Shown: positions 8,246-16,104 of the stretch, piece by piece
Numbering within the stretch: the stretch's first letter is position 1
Layout of the letters: the number at the start of each line of letters is the position of its first letter
From: an uncultured Prevotella sp.
Lineage (GTDB): Bacteria > Bacteroidota > Bacteroidia > Bacteroidales > Bacteroidaceae
Reading direction: 5' to 3'
Assembly (NCBI GenBank): GCA_934204655.1
Contig: CAKPZJ010000002.1
Coordinates: 62,001-126,000 of the forward strand
Length of the DNA: 64,000 nt
Program-made: the position numbers and the translations under genes
Notes under the pieces: generated by a model
Told to the model about the DNA's origin: nothing
Databases searched by the model: none
What the model saw: the letters and a program-made list of their open reading frames with translations, nothing else

Positions 8246-8427
8246 TAGGGTGATAACCCCCGTTACCCCAAAGCGGTTCGCCACCCCTGCGCTTGTTATC
8301 TTTTTACTTTTTTACCATTTGATTTTTCAATCCATCATACTTGTTATGTTTACAACGGGAACCTCTGCCAGCACGCTCTTACTCATCGTTCTCACCTTAG
8401 AGGCCAAGGGGGCTGTGGCAACGGAAA

Positions 8428-8468
8428 ATCCCCCCTTGCGGGGGGACTTAGGGGGGCTTCCTTTTCGT
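8428..8468 (-). terminator. Possible terminator after the FGG-repeat protein
   Basis: A CCCCCC/GGGGGG hairpin (8430-8447, loop TTGC) lies just past the stop of the minus-strand gene. A very similar C-tract/G-tract block occurs at about 9589-9620, upstream of the same gene, so it may instead be another dispersed sequence. Confidence 0.4.
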
Positions 8469-8477
8469 ATTTTTCTC

Positions 8478-9521
8478 TTATCTATGACCGCCGCCGAACG
8501 AACCGCCGCCTGAGCGTGAGCCGCCGGCCGAGTGGCCACCTCCAAAGGAACCGCCTGAGGGACGGCCGCCGCCAAACGAACTGCCACCAGAGCGACCTCC
8601 GAACGAGCTGCCTGAAGAGCGTGAGGGCGAGGTAGAGGGACTGGGACTGAAGGTGCGGCTGGGGGTGCTGTTAGAGCGGCCACCGAACGAGGGAGTGCTG
8701 CTCTCGCTGCCCCGACGTTCTACCGTGGTACGGGTAGAGCTGCGCAGGTCGCTGTTGGTACGGTTGCCAAAGGTGCGGTTGCTGCCCGTGTTCGACGGTG
8801 TGCTCACGTTGGCAGGCTGCTGGTTGGCACGCCCGCCAAAGGAGCGGTTGCTGCTGGCGTTGCTGCGTGTACCCACATTGTTAGGCTGGTTGACGCGTCC
8901 GCCGAAAGAGCGGTTAGCCTCGTTGCCCCGTACGTTCATATTGCGGTTAGGCTGACTGGTGCGCCCGCCAAACTCGCGTGTGCCACGGCCGAAGTCGCCC
9001 CGGTCAAAGCGGTCGCGCAAGCCCATGTTGCGGTTGGGGCCATCCGGGCGACGCCCGCCAAAGTCGCGTCCGCGGTACCAGCTGCGGTTGCCGTTGCTGT
9101 GCCAGCTGTGTCCACCCCGATAAACGGCCACGAAGGCCGGACGGCCAAAGTAGAAGTAGTCGCGGTGCGGATAGCGGGCATATATGCCGAAGTGCCAGAA
9201 ACCACCGTCCCAGTAGAGCGGGCGATAGAAGTAGCTGGCGGCGCAGTAAGCCCGGTACTGCCAGTCTAACAGGATGTAACCGAGGTCCATGTTGCGGCGG
9301 CGCCAGTACACACCGTACAGGTCATCGTAATCGTTGATGCCCATCAGGTAGTCCAGGTTTATCTCGTAGGCTGCCTCGTACTGGGCGTCGTTCAGGTTGA
9401 GCTCGTAAGCCATCTTGTCAGTCAGGAAGAGAGCTTGCTCGCGTGCCTGTGCATAACTCATCGCATTAGCCGATACGGTTATCGTCATCATTGCCATCAG
9501 GGCTACTATAAACTTCTTCAT
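8478..9521 (-). CDS. Exported Gly/Arg/Ser-rich protein with FGGR repeats
   Basis: 347 aa. The signal peptide (MKKFIVALMAMMTITVSANA) is followed by a folded-looking domain of about 120 residues rich in Tyr, Trp and Asp (YELNLNDAQYEAAYEINLDY; FYRPLYWDGGFWHFGIYARY). From about residue 150 the chain is low complexity: first about eight spaced FGGR/FGNR blocks with NRN and NQP linkers, then a Ser/Pro stretch, then a run of SFGGG/GGSF to the end. N-terminal relatives exist as hypothetical proteins in Bacteroidetes (from memory). There are no catalytic motifs. A basic, aromatic and glycine-rich tail suggests self-association or binding to acidic polymers; this is inference. Confidence 0.8.
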   Translation of the reverse strand: MKKFIVALMAMMTITVSANAMSYAQAREQALFLTDKMAYELNLNDAQYEAAYEINLDYLMGINDYDDLYGVYWRRRNMDLGYILLDWQYRAYCAASYFYRPLYWDGGFWHFGIYARYPHRDYFYFGRPAFVAVYRGGHSWHSNGNRSWYRGRDFGGRRPDGPNRNMGLRDRFDRGDFGRGTREFGGRTSQPNRNMNVRGNEANRSFGGRVNQPNNVGTRSNASSNRSFGGRANQQPANVSTPSNTGSNRTFGNRTNSDLRSSTRTTVERRGSESSTPSFGGRSNSTPSRTFSPSPSTSPSRSSGSSFGGRSGGSSFGGGRPSGGSFGGGHSAGGSRSGGGSFGGGHR

Positions 9522-9870
9522 AATCGTAAGTCTTTAAATGGTTATTTTATCTGTTGCAAAGGAACGGATATTTTATGACCCTCGCAAGGGTTTTCCCCTA
9601 AAGCGTGGGGGGAATTTCCCTACTCGTTATCTTTCTAAGGGTGGTCACCGCCTCTCTCAGGGCCTGCACGGGGGCCGACGGGGCGGCTTGCAGGCCCCCA
9701 AAAGGGCTGTGCCGGAAGGGTAGGGGCACCTCCGAAACTCTCCCGAGAGGGGTCTAATGGTAGGCGCGACGGCCCCCTTATATTATATATAGGTACGCGA
9801 AGGGGCTAAAAGCCACCTCGGGCGGTGTCAAAAAAACGGCAAATGGCGGGGCGGTTATCAGTTTTATTTG
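9522..9870. other. Intergenic region without a gene
   Basis: About 350 bp between divergent genes. It is GC rich with G- and C-tracts (about 9585-9625 and 9655-9725) and a short hairpin, CTCTCCCGAGAG (9738-9749). On the minus strand CCTTTG (at about 9556-9562) could be part of a weak -7 element for the FGGR protein. I see no conserved ORF or structured RNA. Confidence 0.5.
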
Positions 9871-9878
9871 TACTTTTG
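9871..9878 (+). promoter_or_regulatory. -7 element of the ABC-like/FetB-like operon
   Basis: TACTTTTG, 20 nt before the ATG at 9899. No clear TTTG at the -33 position. Confidence 0.6.
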
Positions 9879-9898
9879 CAAAAAGAAACGGGCTGAAT

Positions 9899-10516
9899 AT
9901 GATAGAACTGAACAAAGTACGCATCAGCATAGCCGGAGCGGCTGCCACCGACGCCCTGTCGGTCATACTCGGCGAGGGCGAGTCGCTGCTCGTACACGGG
10001 GCTACCGCGGCCCTTCGCCATGCTGTGGTCGAGACCATCATGGGGCTGCGGCCCGTTGCCGGAGGCTATCTTACAATAAGTGGCGAACTGGTTACGCCCG
10101 CCTCGGCCCCCTATTTCCGTCGGCTGATGGCCTATGTGCCGGCCGATGTGGCTCTGCCTTACCAGACGGTACGCGACATGGTGAGTGCCACGGCCCGGCT
10201 CAAGGCCAACCGGCCCAGTGCGGGTGATATGGAGGCCCTGGCCGACGAGTGGTGCCATGCGGGCATAGCCGACGACTGCTATGAACAGCCCCTGGCCGAC
10301 GTGGCCCCCGACACACTGAGGCTGATGATGCTGGCCGTGGCCAAGTGGCTCCGCAAGTCGGTGGTACTGGCCGAGGAGATAGACGCGCCCACGGTGGCCG
10401 CCTATCTGCGCTCGCTGGCCGCCGAGGGTGCCAGCGTGGTGGCCACCTGTGCCACCAGGGGCGAGGGCGCCCGCTACGACAAATACATAGACTTAGACCA
10501 TCCATCACAACAATGA
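9899..10516 (+). CDS. ABC-ATPase-like protein lacking nucleotide-binding motifs
   Basis: 205 aa, matching a short ABC ATPase such as FetA/YbbL, the usual partner of the UPF0014 permease encoded next. The order of elements is recognisable: GEGESLLVHGATAALRHAVV (27-44) sits where Walker A belongs, SVVLAEEIDAP (154-164) where Walker B belongs, and VVATCA (180-185) where the H-loop belongs. The P-loop Lys-Ser/Thr, the Q-loop Gln, the LSGGQ signature (here DVAPDTLRL) and the switch His are all absent. The frame is open and overlaps the permease start by four bases, so it is not simply debris. It is probably a non-hydrolysing ABC-fold subunit; an alternative is a recently inactivated ATPase under relaxed selection. 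Confidence 0.65.
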   Translation: MIELNKVRISIAGAAATDALSVILGEGESLLVHGATAALRHAVVETIMGLRPVAGGYLTISGELVTPASAPYFRRLMAYVPADVALPYQTVRDMVSATARLKANRPSAGDMEALADEWCHAGIADDCYEQPLADVAPDTLRLMMLAVAKWLRKSVVLAEEIDAPTVAAYLRSLAAEGASVVATCATRGEGARYDKYIDLDHPSQQ

Positions 10517-11298
10517 TGACTACGACGATAAACATGACATTCGGCAGTGTCGTACTGGGACTGCTACTCTTCGTGATACCCATCTATACGCTGTACTTGC
10601 TCCGCGTAGATGTATGGCGCAAGGCGCTCAAAGCCCTGGGCCGCATGGTAGTGGCCCTGGGCGCGGCGGCCCTGCTCACCCAGGCGGCGCTGTGGCTGTC
10701 CAACATAGCCTTTACGCTGCTCTGCGCGGTAGTCATGGTGGCCGTTACGGCTGCCGCCATGGTGGCCCGCTCGCGTATCAGGCAGCCCCGCTTCGTGGTG
10801 CCTGTGGCCTTGGGTCTGCTGCTTACGGCGGTGCCGCTGGGGCTCTACTTCGTGTTTCTGGTGCTGGGCGTGGACACCCCGCTCGACGCCCGCTACTTTC
10901 TGCCCACCATGGGCCTGGTGGCCGGAGCCGTGTCAGATGCTAACACCAAGGCCCTGGGTGCCTATTACGATGGGCTGCGCCATCATGCCCGTCTCTACTT
11001 CTATCTCATAGGCAATGGGGCCACGCGGGCCGAGGCCATCGGCTACTTTACCCGTCGCTCGCTCAAGCGGGCTGTCATGCCCGGGCTCTCGCGGATGGGC
11101 ATCTTAGCCATCGGCACGGCACCGGTAACCATGTGGGTCATGGTGTTCTGCGGACTGCCCGTGGCCACGGCCCTGCTGGCGCAGCTGTTGCTCGTCGGCC
11201 TGCTCATCGCCGTGTCGGTACTGTCGCTGATACTCACGCTGGTGCTGGCTCGCCGCTATGCCTTTGACCAATATGACAATATACAGATAGACGCATGA
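10513..11298 (+). CDS. FetB/UPF0014-family ABC permease
   Basis: 261 aa from ATG 10513, which overlaps the preceding stop in ATGATGA (translational coupling); ATG 10516 is an alternative. About six to seven hydrophobic segments are visible (FGSVVLGLLLFVIPIYTLYL; VVALGAAALLTQAALWL; FVVPVALGLLLTAVPLGLYF; MGLVAGAVSDANTKALGAYY). The central block MGLVAGAVSDANT...GATRAEAIGYFTRRSLKRAVMP resembles the cytoplasmic helix region of E. coli FetB (YbbM), a putative iron exporter. Here its ATPase partner looks dead, which makes the energy source and role uncertain. Confidence 0.8.
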   Translation: MMTTTINMTFGSVVLGLLLFVIPIYTLYLLRVDVWRKALKALGRMVVALGAAALLTQAALWLSNIAFTLLCAVVMVAVTAAAMVARSRIRQPRFVVPVALGLLLTAVPLGLYFVFLVLGVDTPLDARYFLPTMGLVAGAVSDANTKALGAYYDGLRHHARLYFYLIGNGATRAEAIGYFTRRSLKRAVMPGLSRMGILAIGTAPVTMWVMVFCGLPVATALLAQLLLVGLLIAVSVLSLILTLVLARRYAFDQYDNIQIDA

Positions 11299-12140
11299 AA
11301 AAGTTGCTGTATGCCCTGTGCCTGTTGCTGACGCTCGCAGCCTGCCATCTGCCTAAGGATGCCAAGCCGTTGGTGGCTCGGTGGAGTAGCGCCATGCCGG
11401 CCAGTCATGAGGAACAGGCCGATGGACGCAGGGGAGCCACGGCCAATACCATGGCGCTGCCTGCCGCGCTGACCGACCGCCCCGAGCAGATACTGAGGAG
11501 GGCGGGCTACACAGTATCGTACAACAGGGCCACCCTGTTGCCCAACTGGGTGGCCTGGCATCTTACCGCGGCCCACACCGAGGGCCCTTACAAGCGCCAG
11601 GGCATTGCCTTTAGTGCCGACGACGAGGTGCCCGAGCCCCGTGCCGACACCTACGACTATCAGCGGTCGGGCTACGACCGGGGCCACATGTGTCCCTCGG
11701 CCGATAACCGCTGGAGCCAGGAGGCCCAGCGCGACTGCTTCCTACTTACCAACATCTGCCCGCAGCTCCATGCGCTCAACGACGGTGACTGGCGCATCTT
11801 GGAGGAGCAGTGCCGTAGCTGGGCCCGTCGGTGGGGCGACCTCTACATCGTATGTGGCCCCGTCCTGACCCGTCAGCGCCATCGCCGTATCGGCCAGCAC
11901 CGCGTTACCGTCCCCGAGGCTTTCTTCAAGGTCATTGTCTGCCTTAACGGCACGCCCCGTGGCATCGGTTTCATCTACCGCAACGAGCGCGGCCGTCACC
12001 CTCAGGCTGAGTACGTTAACAGCATCGACGAGGTAGAGCGCATCACGGGCATCGACTTCTTTGCCTCATTGCCCGACGACGTTGAAGACCAGGTAGAGCG
12101 CACGGCCCGTCTCGCCGACTGGCAGCAGAGCCGTCAATAA
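11295..12140 (+). CDS. DNA/RNA non-specific endonuclease (NUC1 family), lipoprotein
   Basis: 281 aa. Lipoprotein signal MKKLLYALCLLLTLAAC with Cys17 as lipidation site. The NUC1/beta-beta-alpha-Me nuclease core is intact: DRGHMCPSADNR at 128-139 with general base His131, and the metal-binding Asn block TNICPQLHALN at 152-162. Such nucleases cut DNA and RNA without sequence specificity and need a divalent metal. It should be anchored in the outer membrane or periplasm, which fits scavenging of extracellular nucleic acid. Its ATG overlaps the permease stop by four nt, so it belongs to the same operon; a functional link is not obvious. Confidence 0.9.
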   Translation: MKKLLYALCLLLTLAACHLPKDAKPLVARWSSAMPASHEEQADGRRGATANTMALPAALTDRPEQILRRAGYTVSYNRATLLPNWVAWHLTAAHTEGPYKRQGIAFSADDEVPEPRADTYDYQRSGYDRGHMCPSADNRWSQEAQRDCFLLTNICPQLHALNDGDWRILEEQCRSWARRWGDLYIVCGPVLTRQRHRRIGQHRVTVPEAFFKVIVCLNGTPRGIGFIYRNERGRHPQAEYVNSIDEVERITGIDFFASLPDDVEDQVERTARLADWQQSRQ

Positions 12141-12206
12141 GGGTGCTAAGCATGTGGCCCGACACAAAAAAACGGCAGATTTGCTGATTATATGGAATAA
12201 AATGTG

Positions 12207-12214
12207 TACTTTTG
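12207..12214 (+). promoter_or_regulatory. -7 element of the sigma-54 activator operon
   Basis: TACTTTTG at 12207-12214, only 7 nt before ATG 12222; TTTG at 12180-12183 lies 23 nt upstream, slightly longer than ideal. An in-frame ATG at 12204 falls before this element and is therefore not the start. Confidence 0.6.
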
Positions 12215-12221
12215 TCGTCCA

Positions 12222-13430
12222 ATGAACACGTCAGAACTACAAAGAATAAAGCAGCGGTATAATATCGTCGGTAATTGTGACGGTTTGAACCACGCATTAG
12301 ACATCGCCCTGCAGGTGGCGCCTACCGACCTGTCGGTACTCATCGTCGGCGAGAGTGGCGTGGGTAAGGAGATTATACCCCGCATCATTCATGACAATTC
12401 GCCAAGGAAGAGGGAGAAGTACTTTGCCATCAACTGCGGCTCCATTCCCGAGGGTACCATCGACAGTGAGCTCTTTGGACACGAGAAGGGTTCCTTTACG
12501 GGTGCCATAGGTGAGAGCGAGGGCTATTTTGGTACGGCCAACAACGGCACCATCTTCCTGGACGAGGTGGGAGAGCTTCCCATAGCCACCCAGGCTCGTT
12601 TGCTGCGTGTACTGGAAACGGGTGAGTACATCCGCGTGGGCGGCCAGAAGATACTGAAGACCAATGTGCGTATAGTGGCCGCCACCAATGTCAATATGCG
12701 TAAGGCCATATCTGAGGGGAGGTTTCGCGAGGATTTATACTACCGCTTGAACACCATACCCATACAGATGCCGGCACTGCGAGACCGCGGGCAGGACATA
12801 CTGTTGCTCTTTAGGCTATTCGCACTGCAGACGGCGGAGAAATACCATCTTCCCAAGATAACGCTGACGGACGATGCCAAGCAGATAATGCTACACTACA
12901 AGTGGCCGGGCAACGTGCGACAGCTGAAGAATATCACTGAGCAGATGTCGGTACTGAGCCAGGAGCGCGAGATAACCGCCGAGGTGCTCACGCAGTTCAT
13001 TCCGCACGACCCGGACAGCATGGAGCTGGCCCCGATAGAGCCGGCGGGCAAGCACTCGTACGAGAGCGAGCGCGAACTGCTCTACAAGGTGCTCTATGAA
13101 CTTAGGGGCAATGTGGCCGAGCTGCGCCACGAGTTGGACACGCTGCGCAAGCAGATAGACGAAAGCAGCATGGTAGCCGGGGCGCAGGGCTTTCAGCATA
13201 CGTTGCCCAGGGTGCCCGCCTCGACCATCCAGACCATGCCCGCCGAGGAGGCCATAGCCGAGGAGATTAAGACGGACCCGGCCGAGCCTATGAATATCGA
13301 GAAACTGAACAAGCAGATGGTGAGCATGGCCCTTGAGAAGGCCAACGGCAACCGCAAGAAAGCGGCCATTGCCCTTGGCATATCGGACCGGACACTCTAT
13401 CGAAGAATTAAACAATATGGGTTGGACTAA
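12222..13430 (+). CDS. Sigma-54-dependent transcriptional activator without receiver domain
   Basis: 402 aa. An AAA+ bacterial enhancer-binding protein: Walker A GESGVGKE (43-50), the sigma-54-contact loop GSFTGA (90-95; consensus GAFTGA), Walker B IFLDEVGE (111-118), and a C-terminal Fis-type helix-turn-helix (KANGNRKKAAIALGISDRTLYRRIKQYGLD). The N-terminus goes straight into the AAA+ domain after about 20 residues, with no response-regulator receiver, so control must come from a partner, from expression level, or be constitutive. A linker of about 100 aa with heptad-like Leu/Glu (YESERELLYKVLYELRGNV) separates ATPase and HTH. The gene overlaps lptE by 14 nt. Confidence 0.93.
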   Translation: MNTSELQRIKQRYNIVGNCDGLNHALDIALQVAPTDLSVLIVGESGVGKEIIPRIIHDNSPRKREKYFAINCGSIPEGTIDSELFGHEKGSFTGAIGESEGYFGTANNGTIFLDEVGELPIATQARLLRVLETGEYIRVGGQKILKTNVRIVAATNVNMRKAISEGRFREDLYYRLNTIPIQMPALRDRGQDILLLFRLFALQTAEKYHLPKITLTDDAKQIMLHYKWPGNVRQLKNITEQMSVLSQEREITAEVLTQFIPHDPDSMELAPIEPAGKHSYESERELLYKVLYELRGNVAELRHELDTLRKQIDESSMVAGAQGFQHTLPRVPASTIQTMPAEEAIAEEIKTDPAEPMNIEKLNKQMVSMALEKANGNRKKAAIALGISDRTLYRRIKQYGLD

Positions 13431-13962
13431 GGAGATTAACAGGGCAGTTACACCTTATATATATATAGTACTGGCGCTGGTCATGGTGTCGGTCTTGACT
13501 TCGTGTGCCTTCAAGGGGTACAAGTTCAATGGTGCCAGCATAGACTATACCAAGACCAAGACCATCCAGCTGTCTGACTTTGCCGTCAGGAGTAGCTATG
13601 TGTGGGGCCCTATGGGCCCGCTGTTCAACAATACGCTCAAGGACGAGTTTGCCAATCATACCCGGCTGGTTCAGGTGAAGCGCAATGGCGACCTGAAAAT
13701 CGAGGGCGAAATCATCCAGTACACCCAGCGTAACAAGTCGGTTTCGAGCGAGGGCCATTCGGCCCAGGTAGAGCTCACCATGACGGTTAATGTACGTTTT
13801 ACGAACAACGCTAACCACAAAGAAGACTTTGAAAGGCAGTTCTCGGCCTCGCAGACATACGAGTCTACGCAGAGCCTGAACTCGGTACAGGAAGAACTGG
13901 TTACCCAGATGACCAAGGACATCGTGGAGCAGATATTCAATGCCACCGTGGCCAACTGGTAA
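13417..13962 (+). CDS. lptE: LPS assembly lipoprotein LptE
   Basis: 181 aa from ATG 13417, which overlaps the end of the sigma-54 activator gene. The N-terminal hydrophobic segment TPYIYIVLALVMVSVLTSC carries a lipobox with Cys30, followed by AFKGYKFNGASIDYTKTKTI, characteristic of the Bacteroidetes LptE family. LptE plugs the LptD barrel in the outer membrane and is needed for surface delivery of LPS. The rest is a small alpha/beta domain ending MTKDIVEQIFNATVANW. The longer frame from 13333 starts inside the upstream gene and would bury the signal sequence. Confidence 0.88.
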   Translation: MGWTKEINRAVTPYIYIVLALVMVSVLTSCAFKGYKFNGASIDYTKTKTIQLSDFAVRSSYVWGPMGPLFNNTLKDEFANHTRLVQVKRNGDLKIEGEIIQYTQRNKSVSSEGHSAQVELTMTVNVRFTNNANHKEDFERQFSASQTYESTQSLNSVQEELVTQMTKDIVEQIFNATVANW

Positions 13963-13980
13963 ATTACCACACGTACGATA

Positions 13981-14742
13981 ATGGACTTAGAGCAACTGAT
14001 ACAGCACCCGGAAATGATGGACAAGGAGACCCTCTACGATCTCCGTAGCGTCATCGCGCTTCACCCTTACTTCCAGACGGCGCGCCTGCTCATGCTCCAG
14101 AACCTCTACATCCTCCACGACCCGAGTTTTGATGAAGAGTTACGCAAGGCGGCCATCTATCTGACGGACCGAAAGGTTATCTTTAAGTTGGTAGAGGCGG
14201 CTCACTACAAGCTCAAGACCACGGCTACGACAGCCGAGACCAAGCGTAGCGAGCCCGCGGGCGACAGGACTATCTCGCTCATAGACAACTTCTTAGGGTC
14301 GATACCCTCTACCGACGACGAGCCCCAGAAGAAAAAGCGCAAGCCTACTCCGGCTGATGCTGCGATAGACTATGTGAGCTATCTGTTGGAGACTGAAAGC
14401 GAGGAGGATGCTGCGGCCGACGATGCGCCGCAGATGAAGGGTCAGGAGCTCATCGACAACTTTATCAACAACGACAATGGTAAGATAGAGCTAAAGGATA
14501 AGCCCGAGTTCGTACCCGAGACTCCCCAGGAGGCCGAAGATGCAGTTACCGGAGCCACTAACAGCTACTGTACGGAAACTTTGGCCCGCATATACATACA
14601 ACAGGGACGTTTTGAGAGGGCTTTGGAAATAATTAAGCAGCTAAATTTGATTTTTCCAAAAAAAAATGTTTACTTTGCAGACCAAATACGTTTCTTAGAG
14701 AAACTTATCCTGAACAGCCAAGCTGCCGATACGCAAACGTAA
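13981..14742 (+). CDS. Conserved hypothetical protein with C-terminal TPR-like segment
   Basis: 253 aa, no signal peptide. The N-terminal 75 residues are helical (LIQHPEMMDKETLYDLRSVI...HPYFQTARLLMLQNLYILHD). The middle is charged and low complexity (DDEPQKKKRKPTPADAA; ESEEDAAADDAPQ). The C-terminus ETLARIYIQQGRFERALEIIKQL looks like a TPR motif. From memory, proteins of this layout sit between LptE and SecG in other Bacteroidales. Function unknown; a cytoplasmic scaffold is plausible. It begins 18 nt after lptE and ends 33 nt before secG. Confidence 0.8.
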   Translation: MDLEQLIQHPEMMDKETLYDLRSVIALHPYFQTARLLMLQNLYILHDPSFDEELRKAAIYLTDRKVIFKLVEAAHYKLKTTATTAETKRSEPAGDRTISLIDNFLGSIPSTDDEPQKKKRKPTPADAAIDYVSYLLETESEEDAAADDAPQMKGQELIDNFINNDNGKIELKDKPEFVPETPQEAEDAVTGATNSYCTETLARIYIQQGRFERALEIIKQLNLIFPKKNVYFADQIRFLEKLILNSQAADTQT

Positions 14743-14775
14743 GACGTAAATAACAAAATAATAATAACAAAAAAG

Positions 14776-15147
14776 ATGATTTACACATTATTCGTAGTAC
14801 TGATAGTACTGATATCAATCCTTATGATTGGTATCGTGCTCGTTCAAGAGTCTAAAGGCGGAGGTCTTTCGTCACAATTCTCTTCGTCAAACCAGATTAT
14901 GGGCGTAAAGAAGACCACCGATGTGGTTGAGAAACTTACCTGGGGCCTGGCCGCCGCCATGGTTGTTATCAGCGTGCTATGCGCCTACGTAGCCCCCAAG
15001 GCCGTTACCGACGAGAGTGTGATGGAGAAGGCTGCCACGCAGACCGAAACCACCAACCCAGTGAACACTCCTGGTTTTGGAGCCAGCCAGCCTAACAACG
15101 GAGCCGCTCCGCAGGCACCACAAGCACCGGCCACACCAGCAAAATAA
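14776..15147 (+). CDS. secG: Preprotein translocase subunit SecG
   Basis: 123 aa. Two hydrophobic segments (residues about 2-24 and 55-75) flank the family loop VLVQESKGGGLSSQFSSSNQIMGVKKTTD, whose KGGGL/GG pattern is diagnostic of SecG. SecG aids SecA-driven export through SecYEG. The C-terminal 45 residues are a hydrophilic Thr/Pro/Ala-rich tail (FGASQPNNGAAPQAPQAPAT), longer than in E. coli but usual in Bacteroidetes. Last gene of the operon; a terminator follows. Confidence 0.93.
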   Translation: MIYTLFVVLIVLISILMIGIVLVQESKGGGLSSQFSSSNQIMGVKKTTDVVEKLTWGLAAAMVVISVLCAYVAPKAVTDESVMEKAATQTETTNPVNTPGFGASQPNNGAAPQAPQAPATPAK

Positions 15148-15156
15148 ATTACAGGC

Positions 15157-15190
15157 AAGCCCATTCGTTATCGAGTGGGCTTTTCTGTTT
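15157..15190 (+). terminator. Terminator after secG
   Basis: AAGCCCATTCG (15157-15167) pairs with CGAGTGGGCTT (15172-15182, one G-U) and runs into TTTCTGTTT. Confidence 0.85.
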
Positions 15191-15243
15191 ATCTGTCCAG
15201 TGGGGTAGGGTACTGGCAGAAGATGGGCGATGGCCGCGGCAAC

Positions 15244-15325
15244 TTCAGAGATGGCCTTTAGAGTTATAGAGACGGCCTTTAGGAATCTGGAAGCGGTCTT
15301 TAGTACTTTAGAGATGGTCGCGCGA
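15244..15325. repeat. 21-bp-phased dispersed repeat, copy 3
   Basis: Four consecutive 21-nt units, each of the form GAGAYGGCCTTTAG or GAAGCGGTCTTTAG followed by a variable 7 nt. It lies between secG and the acetyltransferase gene and has no neighbouring GTAAAA tract. This copy shows the 21-nt period most clearly. Confidence 0.85.
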
Positions 15326-15377
15326 AATGGTGAGAGGATGACAGTAAGATGTGGAACCCTTAAAAACATAACTAATA

Positions 15378-15962
15378 ATGAAGACAGAATTAGAAAAGTG
15401 TATGGCTGGCGAGACATTTACGGCTGACAGCTCTACCCTGGACTTGGCCCTGCGCGCCAAACGGCTGCTCAGGCTGTATAATGCCTGCGACTGTGCCGAC
15501 AGCGAGTCCAAGTTCAGCATCCTGCACGACCTCTTGGGCAGTATGGGCCAGTACGTACACATTGACATTGACTTCCACTGCGAATATGGTAAGAACATTC
15601 ATCTGGGCGACCATGTTATCATCAACATGAACTGCACTTTCGTAGACAATAACCGTATCGACATCGGTAACCGGGTGCTTATCGCGTCGGATGTCAAGAT
15701 GTACACCGCCACGCACTCCACCCAGCCCTCTGTCCGTAACTACAGCGGTCACCCTGACCCTGCCATCTGGTGCCAGACGTACTCGCGGCCTATTACCATT
15801 GAGGACGAGGTGTGGATAGGTGGTGGCGCCATCCTGCTGCCGGGTGTAACCATAGGTAGGGGGAGTGTCATTGGGGCCGGGGCCGTGGTCACTAAGGATG
15901 TACCCCCTTACTCGGTAGCCGTGGGTAATCCTGCCCGGGTCATCAGGCAGGTAGAACCCTGA
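15378..15962 (+). CDS. Sugar O-acetyltransferase (maltose/galactoside acetyltransferase family)
   Basis: 194 aa. N-terminal Mac domain (EKCMAGETFTADSSTLDLAL...) followed by a left-handed beta-helix of hexapeptide repeats (INMNCTFVDNNRIDIGNRVLIASDVKMYTATHS...WIGGGAILLPGVTIGRGSVIGAGAVVTKDVPPYSVAVGNPARVI). His in TATHS is the usual catalytic residue. It transfers acetyl from acetyl-CoA to a sugar hydroxyl in the cytoplasm; the physiological sugar is uncertain for this family. Apparently a single-gene unit between a 21-bp-phased repeat and the tRNA. Confidence 0.92.
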   Translation: MKTELEKCMAGETFTADSSTLDLALRAKRLLRLYNACDCADSESKFSILHDLLGSMGQYVHIDIDFHCEYGKNIHLGDHVIINMNCTFVDNNRIDIGNRVLIASDVKMYTATHSTQPSVRNYSGHPDPAIWCQTYSRPITIEDEVWIGGGAILLPGVTIGRGSVIGAGAVVTKDVPPYSVAVGNPARVIRQVEP

Positions 15963-16104
15963 CGGCCGGTGGTTCCCCGTATTACCGCTATGACCCGTAG
16001 CACGATAGCGGGTGCTTGGACAGGGGCGGAAAGGGACAGGCAGCCCCTGGAAATCATTCTTGGGCTGGAAATTATGGCCACGGGATAAAATTTCATGGCT
16101 AAAA

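Noticed and set aside
15244..15325. CRISPR or minisatellite coding repeat
   Set aside because: Units of 21 bp have no spacers, and no open frame with a plausible start spans the copies.
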